In this document: piece after piece, positions 1 through 8,281 of the stretch
Layout: each line of letters opens with the position of its first letter
How positions within the stretch are numbered: position 1 is the stretch's first letter
NCBI GenBank assembly: GCA_016702705.1
Contig: JADJDM010000013.1
Location: forward strand, 1 to 11,183
DNA: 11,183 nt
From: Bacteroidota bacterium
GTDB lineage: Bacteria > Bacteroidota > Bacteroidia > B-17B0 > Aurantibacillaceae
Direction of reading: 5' to 3'
Notes under the pieces: generated by a model
The model's database searches: none
Seen by the model: only the letters and a program-made list of their open reading frames with translations
What the model was told of the DNA's origin: nothing
Position numbers and translations under genes: made by a program

Positions 1-663
1 GCCTAAAAGCATGGCAAACATAAAGAACATCGCCATTTTGCCGTTTTTAAACAAAGAGAATGCGTTTAGTCCTAATGTTTCGGATAAGCTTTTTGATTCA
101 ACCACTTTATTTGGTTTGCAAGCTGGTAAAGTGAAAGAATAAATACCTAATACAAACGATGCGATTGCAGAAATATAAAATTGCCCCGCTGTTGCTTTAT
201 TTCCTGTTAAGTTAGTAATCCACATCGCAGCAATAAAACCAACTGTTCCCCACACTCGTATTGGCGGGAAGACTTTTACTACATCGAAGTTGTTTGATTT
301 TAAAGTATTGTATGCAATTGAATTTGAAAGCGCAATGGTTGGCATATAAAATAGCATAGCAACTAACATGCACCAAAAAAACATATCGGGGTCGTTAACT
401 TGCGGAATATAAAGAATTACTAAGCCAGCAAGAATATGAAGCACCCCGTATAAACGTTCAGCATTAATCCATCTATCAGCTATAATACCAGTAAGTGCAG
501 GCATGATGATAGAAGAAATACCAAGTGTTGTAAAAATTTTACCGAACTGAGAAGGGTTTCCGATATTGTTACCAAACCAATAATTTGCAATTGTGATAAG
601 CCAAGCTCCCCAAATAAAGAACTGCAAAAAACTCATTCCAACTAATCGAATTTTTAAATTCAT
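1..663 (-). CDS. Nucleoside:H+ symporter (NupG-like MFS permease), partial
   Basis: This inner-membrane permease of the major facilitator superfamily most likely imports nucleosides with protons. The start is ATG at 663-661 (MNLKIRLVGMSFLQFF...), and 221 codons stay open to the window edge, about half of the usual 410-420 residues; the C-terminal half lies outside. The translation is strongly hydrophobic, with helices near residues 5-25, 41-60 and 72-110 and more beyond. Family-like stretches include FFIWGAW near residue 15, GIIADRW near 58, and PPIRVWGTVGF near 133, which resembles the conserved central region of the NupG/XapB family (Nuc_H_symport). It follows the small membrane protein at 731-1072 on the same strand with a 67-base gap, so co-transcription is possible. 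No frameshift was found. The family call is firm, but the substrate is inferred from family only; a generic sugar or nucleoside MFS role is the alternative. Confidence 0.85.
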   Translation of the reverse strand, partial: MNLKIRLVGMSFLQFFIWGAWLITIANYWFGNNIGNPSQFGKIFTTLGISSIIMPALTGIIADRWINAERLYGVLHILAGLVILYIPQVNDPDMFFWCMLVAMLFYMPTIALSNSIAYNTLKSNNFDVVKVFPPIRVWGTVGFIAAMWITNLTGNKATAGQFYISAIASFVLGIYSFTLPACKPNKVVESKSLSETLGLNAFSLFKNGKMAMFFMFAMLLG

Positions 664-730
664 ACATTTTGCTTTGTGTAAATTTAATAAAAAATCTATG
701 TTATGAGTTATTTACAAAAGATTTTTGCAA

Positions 731-1072
731 TTAGTCGTTATCATCCAAATCAAGGTGGAATTTATGAAGGAAGCGATGTAAAATAGGTGCAAATATAACT
801 GCAACACAAGTTAAAAAGGCAACTCCGCTATACAATGCATAAACAGAGGCAAATATTTTTGCTGCATCTGTTTTAGCTATGTCAACTGGTCCCATTCCTG
901 TTAAAATCATGGAGGCATTTAGTAAACCATCAACCCAATTCATATCAAAAAAGTACATGTAACCAACTATCCCCACAACTAGTGAAAAAATTAACAAAGC
1001 AGTTGCCAAAACAATGCTTTTTGTTACCCTCCTTCTATATTCTACTCTACTTAATAATCTGCTCTTTGCCAT
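731..1072 (-). CDS. Small two-helix membrane protein with potassium-channel-like pore region
   Basis: This 113-residue protein of unproven function has a basic N-terminus, a membrane helix at about residues 19-42, a short re-entrant-like segment at 46-64 and a second helix at about 72-98, then a His-rich acidic tail (HRFLHKFHLDLDDND). The layout helix-loop-helix matches the two-helix pore module of potassium channels (Ion_trans_2). The selectivity filter, normally T-V-G-Y-G-D, appears as L-T-G-M-G-P (residues 57-62), so G-x-G remains but Tyr and Asp are lost. That makes potassium selectivity doubtful. The start is ATG at 1072, only 17 bases after the T-run of the mscL terminator. The stop is TAA at 731. 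The reading frame is intact. The channel-like fold is my inference from layout and motif; an uncharacterised conserved membrane protein is the safe name. Confidence 0.7.
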   Translation of the reverse strand: MAKSRLLSRVEYRRRVTKSIVLATALLIFSLVVGIVGYMYFFDMNWVDGLLNASMILTGMGPVDIAKTDAAKIFASVYALYSGVAFLTCVAVIFAPILHRFLHKFHLDLDDND

Positions 1073-1089
1073 GTTGATTATTGCTTAAC

Positions 1090-1119
1090 AAAAAAATCCC
1101 CCGAATAATCGGGGGATTT
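1090..1119 (-). terminator. Rho-independent terminator of mscL
   Basis: On the minus strand an 11-base-pair perfect stem (1109-1119 with 1094-1104, core CCCCCGA/TCGGGGG) closes a four-base loop and is followed by seven T (1096-1090). It lies just after the reconstructed end of mscL, as expected for an intrinsic terminator. The next gene on the same strand starts 17 bases further on, at 1072. Confidence 0.88.
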
Positions 1120-1123
1120 GAAT

Positions 1124-1501
1124 TTATTTTTAACGAGTCTCTAATTTCTGTAAGAAGTATCTCAGTTGTGTGTTGGCTCAGGAGGAGCAGCAGGAGCCTC
1201 TTCTGCCTTTTTCTTGCCGCTGCATTCATTCCCTTAATAATTAAGAATAATACAAACGCAATTACTAAAATGAAATCACAGATGCGATAAATTTACCTAA
1301 CAACATTCCACCTGGCGCCCATTTTTCTATGTTTTCTGCACCAGCTGCTTTTAATGCTGGTTGTAATAAAAGAGGCGTAATAATATCCTCAACCAATGAA
1401 TTTACTATTTTACCAAATGCAGCTCCAATAATAACACCGACTGCTAAATCAACTACATTTCCGCGCATTATGAACGCCTTAAATTCTTTAATCATTCCCA
1501 T
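1124..1501 (-). CDS. mscL: Large-conductance mechanosensitive channel MscL (frameshifted in this sequence)
   Basis: MscL forms a homopentameric inner-membrane pore that opens under membrane tension and releases solutes on hypo-osmotic shock. The start is ATG at 1501 (MGMIKEFKAFIMRGN...). The N-terminal amphipathic segment and first helix (about residues 4-45, with RGNVVDLAVGVIIGAAFGKIV) are typical of the family. The frame stops at 1265 after ...GKFIASVISF, but adding one T in the run at 1267-1270 restores the second helix (LVIAFVLFLIIKGMNAA). A further missing base at 1208-1212 gives ARKKAEEAPAAPPEP, and an extra base near 1166-1176 leads to the cytoplasmic helix LLTEIRDSLK. The exact stop, near 1124-1126, is uncertain because of one more A-run. 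The corrected length is about 125 residues, normal for MscL. It lies 33 bases after the OmpA-domain gene; the A-rich leader suits Bacteroidota translation starts. I judge the breaks to be sequence errors. Confidence 0.92.
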
Positions 1502-1534
1502 AATCTATTCTGTTTTGTTTTTTTTGTTTTTAAA

Positions 1535-2546
1535 TTAATTGCCTTCTAATACTTTAAATAACTCATCTAATTTAGGAGTTAGGATGATTTCTGTTCTTCT
1601 GTTTTTCTTACGAGCCTCCACTGTTTTAGCTGGGTCAATTGGGAAAAACTCTCCGCGACCTGCTGAAGTAATTCTTTTAGGATCTAATGTTTTTGCACTT
1701 TGCAATAATATTTTTGTTACTGATGTTGCGCGCATTACACTTAAATCCCAATTATCTTTAATATCGCCTTTTCCAGCCATTGGCACATCATCTGTATGTC
1801 CTTCAACAACAATATTGATATCAACATTTTGTTCTAAAACTTTAGCCACATTTTTTAAAGCTTCAACTCCTTTTGGCTCAACCGCTGTTTTACCGCTTGC
1901 AAATAATAAACTCTCATCCAAAGAAACGTAAACCTTACCATTCTTTTGAGTAATGGTTAAACCTTTGTTTTCGAAATTAAACAAAGCATCTTGCAACTCT
2001 TTTTAAGATCAGCTGTAGCTTGGTCCTTTTCTTTAGGATATCTTCTAGCTCATTAACACGTTGCTCACGCAATTTAAGTTGAGCAGATAAAGCATCTAAC
2101 TCTGATTTTTGTTTGTTTAACTGAGCTTCTAGCAATTTAAGTTCATCTTCCTTTTTCAACAACTGCTCTTTGGTCATTTGCAAATCGCCACTTAACTTAG
2201 CATTGTCTTTTTCGCTACTAGTAAGTAAACGATTTAATTTATCCATCAACTGCTCGTTTAGTTGATTTAATTTATCATATTTAACTGTTAAATTTCTATA
2301 GTTAGAGCCGACAATAGCAGTATCTCTTCTTAAACCATCGATTTCTTTTACATCCTTAACAAGTGTTTCGTTAAGACCTTTCATCTTTTCTTCCATTTGC
2401 TGATTACTTACCTTAATTGCAGTAAGTTCATCCTGACAAGCTTTTTCTTTAGCTTGAACTTCATCAAATTTTTTGCCTGGTACGCAAGAAGTAAATACTC
2501 CAATTGCAATGGCTGTAAGGATAACAAGTGTTTTGTTCATTTTCAT
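1535..2546 (-). CDS. Coiled-coil OmpA/MotB-domain lipoprotein (frameshifted in this sequence)
   Basis: This is probably an outer-membrane or periplasmic lipoprotein that anchors the envelope to peptidoglycan. The start is ATG at 2546 (MKMNKTLVIL) or 2540; the signal sequence ends in a lipobox-like GVFTSC. Residues from about 40 to 180 are Lys/Glu/Leu/Gln-rich and predicted coiled coil. The C-terminal OmpA domain shows VEGHTDDVP, then NWDLSVMRATSV, matching the peptidoglycan-contact pattern NxxLSxxRAxxV, then ITSAGRGEFFPID and NRRTEI. The frame is broken twice in A-runs of the coding strand (2027-2030 and 2000-2004, one base missing in each). Repairing both joins ...LKK to ELQDALFNFENKG and gives 337 residues, usual for these Bacteroidota proteins. 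The longer reading from TTG at 2594 lacks a signal-peptide shape and was not used. mscL follows at 33 bases. The specific cellular role is unknown. Confidence 0.87.
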
Positions 2547-2661
2547 TTCTTTATATTGTTTTTGTTCATTGTTTCTAACACAAAACTGTGCCAATCTTTT
2601 TATACAATTCGCAACTTTTTATTGTTTTGAAGGTATAAAAATAGGAATTAATCTTGTTATT

Positions 2662-3371
2662 ATGGGAAAATTAAGCAAAGATTGGTTAACAGAGCAACAT
2701 ATTGACCTGGAACTAAAACAATACGTGTTATTAGCTTATCTACAGGAGGTAAAAGAAAGCTATCGAGCAACAAAAATTTATCCTTATTTGGGTGAATTGA
2801 TAGAACATTACAAAAACCTGCTTTTAATAAAAAACATCAGGAAGATTTAATCGACCAAACTCCAAAGGAGTTAAAAGGTTTCGACTTTAAAAACGGGAAA
2901 ATCGAATACAAAAAGCCTGAACTAGAAAGTGAGTTAATTGAAACAATAAATAATATAATTGATTTTGCTATGCCCTTGTTAGCGCAAAACATACATGAAG
3001 GAAAAACAATTTATGATTTAGTTGAAGAGCATTTCTCTTTTAAAGCAGTGGGAATTTCTCCATTAAATCACGATGAAGGATATTTGCTTTTGCATTGTGC
3101 AGATGAAAAAGATATTTATGCATACCAATATCAATTAACATTATTTACTACTGCGCAAAAAAGTTATAGAGGATTGTATATAAATGAAGTGGAACGTTAT
3201 ACAAGTACTTTTACCTCATCTTACGAAAACATAAAAAGCGATTTAATTCAGAAGCACAAAGACCTGCCAAACCCTGCGGTTTATGCAGTTGATTGTGGCT
3301 TAAACATTCCTTTACAAGAAACCTTTTTACCTGTTGCGAAAAGGTATTTTGTAAATAAAATTAGTGCTTAA
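2662..3371 (+). CDS. Conserved Bacteroidota protein of unknown function (one frameshift)
   Basis: I do not recognise a named domain. From memory it resembles a hypothetical protein conserved across Bacteroidota. The start is ATG at 2662 (MGKLSKDWLTEQHIDLELKQ). The frame breaks in the A-run at 2829-2834; adding one A continues into HQEDLIDQTPKELKG and joins the open frame that ends with TAA at 3369-3371. The corrected protein has 236 residues. It has no signal peptide or membrane helix, so it should be cytoplasmic. The first 120 residues look mostly alpha-helical (YVLLAYLQEVKESYRATKIYPYLGEL); the second half is mixed, with VGISPLNHDEGYLLL and YQYQLTLF suggesting beta strands. The C-terminus carries LPNPAVYAVDCG and LQETFLPVAKRYF. 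It diverges from the OmpA gene across a 115-base gap and converges on the methyltransferase gene. It stands alone, so context says little about its job. Confidence 0.82.
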
Positions 3372-3402
3372 GGAGCGTTCTATAAATTGCTTTTTTGTCG
3401 TT

Positions 3403-3461
3403 GAGCTTCAATTTTAAAATCCTCACAGACCCAAGTCTGCTCAAATTTTAAAACATCGCTC
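3403..3461. terminator. Interrupted hairpin between convergent genes, probable bidirectional terminator
   Basis: Between the convergent genes ending at 3371 and 3474 lies a long imperfect inverted repeat: inner stem CAGAC/GTCTG (3426-3430 with 3435-3439, loop CCAA), middle stem TTTTAAAAT/ATTTTAAAA (3412-3420 with 3445-3453) and outer GAGC/GCTC (3403-3406 with 3458-3461). The symmetric position suggests it stops transcription from both sides. It lacks the GC-rich stem plus T-run of a textbook terminator, so this is moderate support only. Confidence 0.4.
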
Positions 3462-3473
3462 GCCTAAAAAAAT

Positions 3474-4016
3474 CTAATTTCTAGCCACTCCTACAGTTTG
3501 TTTGGTAAATTCCCAACAAACAATGCCAATGCTTACAGCCACGTTTAGTGAATGTTTACTTCCATATTGAGGAATTTCGATAACGTAATCGCTTTTATCA
3601 ATTACCGTTTGCTCAACACCATAAACTTCGTTACCAAAAACCAATGCGTACTTTTTATCCTTATCAACTTTAAAATCGTTAAGCATAACCGAATGCTCGG
3701 CTTGTTCTGCAGAACAAATAGTATATCCTTGATTTTTTAATTCGGTAATACACTCTAAAGTAGAAGTATGTTTTTTCCAGCTCATTGTTTCGGTTGCCCC
3801 GAGTGCAGTTTTCTGAATTTCAGGATTTGGTGGTGTACCAGTAACACCGCACAAATGAACGGCTTCTAATAAAAATGAATCAGCAGTTCTAAAGGCAGAG
3901 CCAACATTATTTAAGCTGCGAATATTATCAAGCACCAAAACAATTGGAGTTTTCTCTGCTTGCTTAAATTCATCAACCGTTTTTCTGTTTAATTCTTCGT
4001 TGGCTAGCTTTTTCAT
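3474..4016 (-). CDS. SpoU/TrmH-family RNA 2'-O-methyltransferase
   Basis: This cytoplasmic enzyme transfers a methyl group from S-adenosylmethionine to a ribose 2'-OH in tRNA or rRNA. The three family motifs are present and in order. Motif 1 is NNVGSAFRTAD at residues 36-46, with the catalytic-type Arg43. Motif 2 is LVFGNEVYGV at 125-134. Motif 3 is IPQYGSKHSLNVAVS at 148-162, which forms the trefoil-knot cofactor site. At 180 residues it is the short form, without the N-terminal RNA-binding domain of RlmB-type members. The start is ATG at 4016 (MKKLANEELNRK); the frame is intact. It lies 23 bases after the DUF481-like gene on the same strand and is probably the last gene of that operon, though the link to envelope genes may be fortuitous. 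The target nucleotide cannot be told from sequence; TrmH-like Gm18 in tRNA is one possibility. Confidence 0.9.
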   Translation of the reverse strand: MKKLANEELNRKTVDEFKQAEKTPIVLVLDNIRSLNNVGSAFRTADSFLLEAVHLCGVTGTPPNPEIQKTALGATETMSWKKHTSTLECITELKNQGYTICSAEQAEHSVMLNDFKVDKDKKYALVFGNEVYGVEQTVIDKSDYVIEIPQYGSKHSLNVAVSIGIVCWEFTKQTVGVARN

Positions 4017-4039
4017 ATAATTATGCGAAGATATAAATT

Positions 4040-4789
4040 CTAAAACTTATAACTTAATCCGTTTCTTAAAGAATAAACCAAATTAGGAATACCACTTGGT
4101 TGGCGAGTATCATACAATAAATTAAACCCAGTTCTAAAGTTTAGCTTTTTGCTTATTACTAATTCAAACGAACTATCATTTGCAATACGATAATCATTGA
4201 AATTTTGAACGTTGGGTTGGTAAAATGTGGTGCTCGTAAAATCTGCATTCTCACCAATGCTTAAAGAGAAGGTTACATAAGAACTTAAACGATGTGTGTT
4301 GTGCTGATTGGTTTCACCAGAAATTCTTTCATGCTCATACATATAAAGCGTAGCAAAATAAAGTCGCATGGTTTTGTTCTTTACAATTTTTAATCGTGGT
4401 CCAGTACCAGCAAGTAAACGCAAGTCTAAACGTAAAATAGGATTGTATTGTGATTGAATAAATGCTTCCCAAGTTAATCTATTCTTTACTTTGTAATTAT
4501 AACGAAAGTGCTGAAAGCCTGCATTAACAAAGTTAGTTGGTCCTGCTTTTACAAAGTTAATGTCGTTCAACAATAAAAATCTACTTCTATCCTTTTGGTA
4601 TTGCAAATGCACATTGTTTCCGAAATTGATTATTTGCTCGGTGTTTTGAGTGATTTGAAAATTAAAGTCAATTTTTCCAACAAAGCCGTTTGTATCATTT
4701 AAAAATCTTTTTGATTCTACATTAACAACTTGCGCGGAAGCAGAAGAGAAAATTAAAAGAGTAATTATAAAGACAAGCTGTTTTTTCAC
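4040..4789 (-). CDS. DUF481-like outer-membrane beta-barrel protein
   Basis: This is a 249-residue exported protein with a signal peptide ending ASAQ at about residues 17-20. The mature part is rich in alternating hydrophobic and polar residues with aromatic ends, such as FVNAGFQHFRYNY, RLTWEAFIQSQYNP and LRLDLRLLAGTGPRL, and it ends in NGLSYKF, a terminal Phe typical of outer-membrane barrels. This matches the DUF481 family (YdiY-like), whose function is unknown. The start is GTG at 4789, because an in-frame TGA lies two codons upstream and no ATG is available before the signal peptide. It sits 28 bases downstream of the GLPGLI gene and 23 bases upstream of the methyltransferase gene, so it is probably co-transcribed with both. 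The frame is intact. I am confident about export and barrel nature, and fairly sure of the DUF481 label. Confidence 0.8.
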   Translation of the reverse strand: MKKQLVFIITLLIFSSASAQVVNVESKRFLNDTNGFVGKIDFNFQITQNTEQIINFGNNVHLQYQKDRSRFLLLNDINFVKAGPTNFVNAGFQHFRYNYKVKNRLTWEAFIQSQYNPILRLDLRLLAGTGPRLKIVKNKTMRLYFATLYMYEHERISGETNQHNTHRLSSYVTFSLSIGENADFTSTTFYQPNVQNFNDYRIANDSSFELVISKKLNFRTGFNLLYDTRQPSGIPNLVYSLRNGLSYKF

Positions 4790-4817
4790 GACTCAAATTT
4801 CCGATAAAAATATTTGA

Positions 4818-5552
4818 TTACCAAATACCGAAATGTTCGCGTATCATACTTTTTCCCCACTTCTCTTTTCCGAAATCTTTTTCCAAACGTTTTTTTAGTT
4901 CATCGCTAGCGTAAATTTTTGATTTTGTTTTCTTCATCAATAACTTTTCGGTTGGAGGAGTTTCAACCGTTATTGATTTTGCAAAATAAATTACACCGCC
5001 ATCTTCGGTAGCTAAACCTAAAATTACTCCTGGAAGTCCAATAAAGCTTTCGGGGCCAATACTTGGTTCTATTTCATTACAATACCATGCATACAAACGC
5101 GTGCTATCATTTGCTTGCCATATTGCTTTTCTGCATTCATAGCCTGCAATTTTTCTTGTACTCTCTGTGATTTTCCAAGTACGTTTGTAAAGTGAATCTT
5201 GAACAATTAACTCTTCGCCCCAAATTGTTTTTATAGTAACGCGTTGTTTTGTTTTGCTATTTTGATACACTTGATTTTTACTAGTTGCCCAGCTCATCTG
5301 CTCTTTTAAATCACTTTCTTGTGGCTTAAATACGGAAAGTGAATCATTAAAGTACAATTCAAAAACATCGACCTTGTTTTTGTCTGATTCTTTCAGCCAC
5401 TCTTTTACATCATCACCCTTAAATTTTTTATACAAATTTGTTTTACGTTCGTAAACAATCTTACCTGCGTTAATTTGCGCAGAAGCAAAAAGTCCACTTA
5501 ACATAAGCACACACAAAAGAAAAGTCTTAATGTATTTACATACCCCAATCAT
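4818..5552 (-). CDS. GLPGLI family protein
   Basis: This 244-residue exported protein belongs to the Bacteroidota GLPGLI family, named after its best-conserved motif; its biochemical function is unknown. A signal peptide covers about residues 1-26 (cleavage near LFASAQ). The mature part starts with INAGKIVYERKTN, a typical opening for the family. The signature is seen as FIGLPGVILGL (GLPGVI at residues 172-177). Upstream are the other usual conserved patches: KIAGYECRKA at 134-143 and AWYCNEI at 155-161, the latter two each with a Cys (140 and 158) that could form a disulphide. The start is ATG at 5552, overlapping the end of the barrel gene by 17 bases, which suggests translational coupling. 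Barrel receptors next to GLPGLI genes are a recurrent pairing in this phylum. The frame is intact. Confidence 0.92.
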   Translation of the reverse strand: MIGVCKYIKTFLLCVLMLSGLFASAQINAGKIVYERKTNLYKKFKGDDVKEWLKESDKNKVDVFELYFNDSLSVFKPQESDLKEQMSWATSKNQVYQNSKTKQRVTIKTIWGEELIVQDSLYKRTWKITESTRKIAGYECRKAIWQANDSTRLYAWYCNEIEPSIGPESFIGLPGVILGLATEDGGVIYFAKSITVETPPTEKLLMKKTKSKIYASDELKKRLEKDFGKEKWGKSMIREHFGIW

Positions 5553-8281
5553 TATCTTCCTCCTTTGTTTTAGTACTATTAAATTTATAAGTTAGCTGCA
5601 ATAAAAAATAACGCTTTATTATTGTTGTTTTACTATCTGTTATAACATTTGAAGAAACCGATCTTCCAGCACTAATGTTTTGATTTAAAATATCCTTTGC
5701 TATTAATGAAACAATTAAATTTTCGTTTTTCAAAAATTTCTTTCCTGCACTTGCATTCCAAGTAAGATAATTAAGATTATATCCATCGCTTCGATTACTA
5801 TTAATTGTATAAAGGCCATCTGTTTCCAGGGGTAAATCCTTTTGGCATTTGCCACGAAAATTCGAAACCAACATGTTGAGTAGTGTATGGTTTGTTTGTT
5901 TCGTTATTTAATGTGGTTTTTGGGGAATTGTATTCGAAATCAGTGCCTAAAGTAACTGTTATGTTTTCAGTAGCCAATTCCATTTCAACAGAACTAGTAA
6001 GTTGCTTATTTATTGTAACGTTTTTTTGATCGTTAACAAAGCTTGTTTGATTGGAATAATTAGCGTTAAAATTAGGATCGATTTTTATAAGCTTCTTAAA
6101 CAAAGGAATCGACATCCCTAACCAGCCGTAAATATCGTGGTTTCCGTTAACATTAATGCTTTGTGAAGTAGTTCGTCCATAAGAATCGTAAACAATTGAT
6201 GAAGAAATTGAATTATTTGTATAATCGCCACTTATTCCTGACCACATACTAAAACCACTAATAGGTTTAAATGAATAGAAATTATTCTCGAAATGGTGGG
6301 TATAAGATGGCAATAATGATGGGTTTCCAATAACAATACTGTTGGGATTTGTATTGTTATAAATTGGTTGTAATTGATTTATTGTAGGTAAATTTGATAC
6401 GGTGTAATAAGTAAAACTATAATTCTTATTATCGCTAAATTTATACCTATAAGAAAGAAAGGGTAGGACGTTTGTTACATTTTGTTTGATTGCTTGATTA
6501 GTAATCATATTCTCATTTTTCACTTGCACATTTCTAACTCTTGAACCAATTGCAAACCTTACTTTTTTTGTTTCATAAACAAAACGTAAACCTGGTCTAA
6601 TAGTATTTCTGCTATTGCTAAAATTATTACTTAACAAGGAATCACGCTGCGAATATTCGCCGTTAACATAATTCATCGTTGATTTTTCCTGCTTACCAAA
6701 ATTATTCATGAGGTCGAGCATAAAATCAATTTTTATTTTCTTCGTTATTGGTTCGGTATATGAGCCCACAAAATTGTTATTGATATTTTCGCTAGATCCT
6801 GTTTTACTTTGATCAACATTACTTTGAATTAAGCTTGAATCAATTGAATTTAGGGTTTTCAAAAAACCTTTGTTTGTTGAACTATTGTAACTGAAATCAT
6901 TATTAATTTTTAATACTCTATCTTTCTTTTTAAACTTCCTATTAAAATTTGCTCCTAATGAAAAATTAGATGCCTTACTCTTTGACGTATTTCCAATACT
7001 TGTTTTACGAGTAGTTTGGTTGTCTTCTGAAATATAGGTGCTCTCTTCTATATGAGTACTTTTATTATTAGTTATTGAAGCTTTTGGCTTTAGTACCAAA
7101 TTAGTTAATGAATCTATATCAATATTAAAATCCATGTTAGCCGAATGCCCATCGTTAAATGTTTCATTATTACTAATGTTAGTCATACTATAAGTAGTGT
7201 CTTGCAAAAAATACTGGTCGCGGGTTTCTGAACTTGCTTTTAATAGGTTTTGATTGTAGCTATAATTACTTAGCACTTTTACTTTTTTATTTATTCTATC
7301 AGTATAGTATATACCCGATTTAATAGTTCTTGGCAATCCTTCTGCATCGTTATTAAAATAATAAAACTCATTTCCATCTTCACCAAAATTCATATTCATC
7401 TCATTATTTAAACCATATTTATATACGTCTCCAAAGTTGAAATTGGTACGCGGTGTATTACCAACTAGTCCAAATAATGAAACTTTCTTATTTTTATTGA
7501 ACCTATTTGCCAAAAACTCGCCTTCATAAAAATTCTTGAAATCACTTGCCCCGCTTACTTTACCGAAATAACCCTTTTTAGCATCTTCCTTCAATTTAAG
7601 GTTCATCACCTTTATTGTTTCCTCGTCCTTACTTCCATCTGCACTTGCCTCGTTCTTTTTATCATATACTTGTACTGATTCTATATTCGTTGCGTTTAAG
7701 TTACGAGTAGCTACTGTTGGGTCGCCGCCAAAAAACTCATCTCCATCAACTAGCACTTTTTCAATTGTTTTTCCTTGGGTAGTAATTTTTCCTGAAGCGT
7801 CCACTTTCACACCTGGTAATTTCTTAAGTAAATCTTCAACCGTTGCATTCGGTTTTACTTTAAATGAATCTGCAGTGTAAATTAACGTGTCGCCTTTATA
7901 ATAAATAGGGTCTTTAAAACCAAGAACAGTAACCTCGTTTAGCTGCTGAGTTTTAGCTTGCATTACAATTTTACCTAAATCAAACTCCGTATTCTCTTTA
8001 GTTCCAGCAATAATATAAAGGCCATCGGCAAATAATGGATGAGTAATAACCACTTGATAAGTATCAATAGGCATTTCTTTTAACTCAAATACACCTTCTG
8101 CATTTGATCTTGAGAAATTAACAAGTACCGAATCATTTAAACGAACTGCAATAATTACAGTGTTTTCGAGATCTATTTTAGCGCTGGTATCCTTTACACT
8201 GCCCCTTATTTTCATATTTCCATTTTGCCCAAAAGAACAAAAGGCTACTAATAAGAAAAATAAAACAAAGCTAAAGCGCAT
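5536..8281 (-). CDS. TonB-dependent-receptor-like outer membrane barrel with carboxypeptidase-like N-terminal domain (one frameshift)
   Basis: This is a large outer-membrane protein, probably importing or handling an unknown ligand. Its start is ATG at 8281 (MRFSFVLFFLLVAFCSFGQ, a signal peptide). A TTG further upstream at 8302 lies inside a terminator hairpin and is unlikely. In order: a carboxypeptidase-regulatory-like domain (about residues 25-105, KIRGSVKDTS to GKIVMQ), a plug-like domain (about 110-220, with VEDLLKKLPGVKVDASG and VLVDGDEFFGGDP), then a long barrel with many Asn/Ser/Tyr-rich strands, as in OMP_b-brl_3 proteins. The frame stops at 5801, but removing one base from the C-run at 5829-5832 (minus strand) continues as FTLETDGLYTINSNRSDGYN and on to TAA at 5536. 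The corrected length is 914 residues. No TonB box is evident, so energised import is not proven. The gene overlaps the GLPGLI gene by 17 bases and heads a likely four-gene operon. Confidence 0.88.

Noticed and set aside
1047..1290. Separate small genes at 1047-1229 (minus) and 1081-1290 (plus)
   Set aside because: The minus-strand frame holds the C-terminal MscL helix after frameshifts and runs through the terminator; the plus-strand frame is its antisense shadow.
1509..1530. T-rich run as a terminator or repeat
   Set aside because: On the coding minus strand it is an A-rich leader just before the mscL start, with no hairpin; A-rich leaders are common in Bacteroidota.
1539..1931. Plus-strand 130-residue open frame
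   Set aside because: It is antisense to the OmpA domain, whose conserved motifs are on the minus strand, and its own translation has no recognisable family.
2397..2661. Plus-strand frames starting at 2397 and 2473
   Set aside because: They lie opposite the OmpA-gene N-terminus. Only the part from ATG 2662 is real, as the start of the conserved unknown gene.
3552..3740. Plus-strand 62-residue open frame
   Set aside because: Antisense to the methyltransferase, which has all three SpoU motifs.
5829..5832. Programmed ribosomal frameshift in the barrel gene
   Set aside because: A four-base C-run without a slippery heptamer or stimulating structure. Many other genes in the window have random homopolymer indels, so sequence error is simpler.
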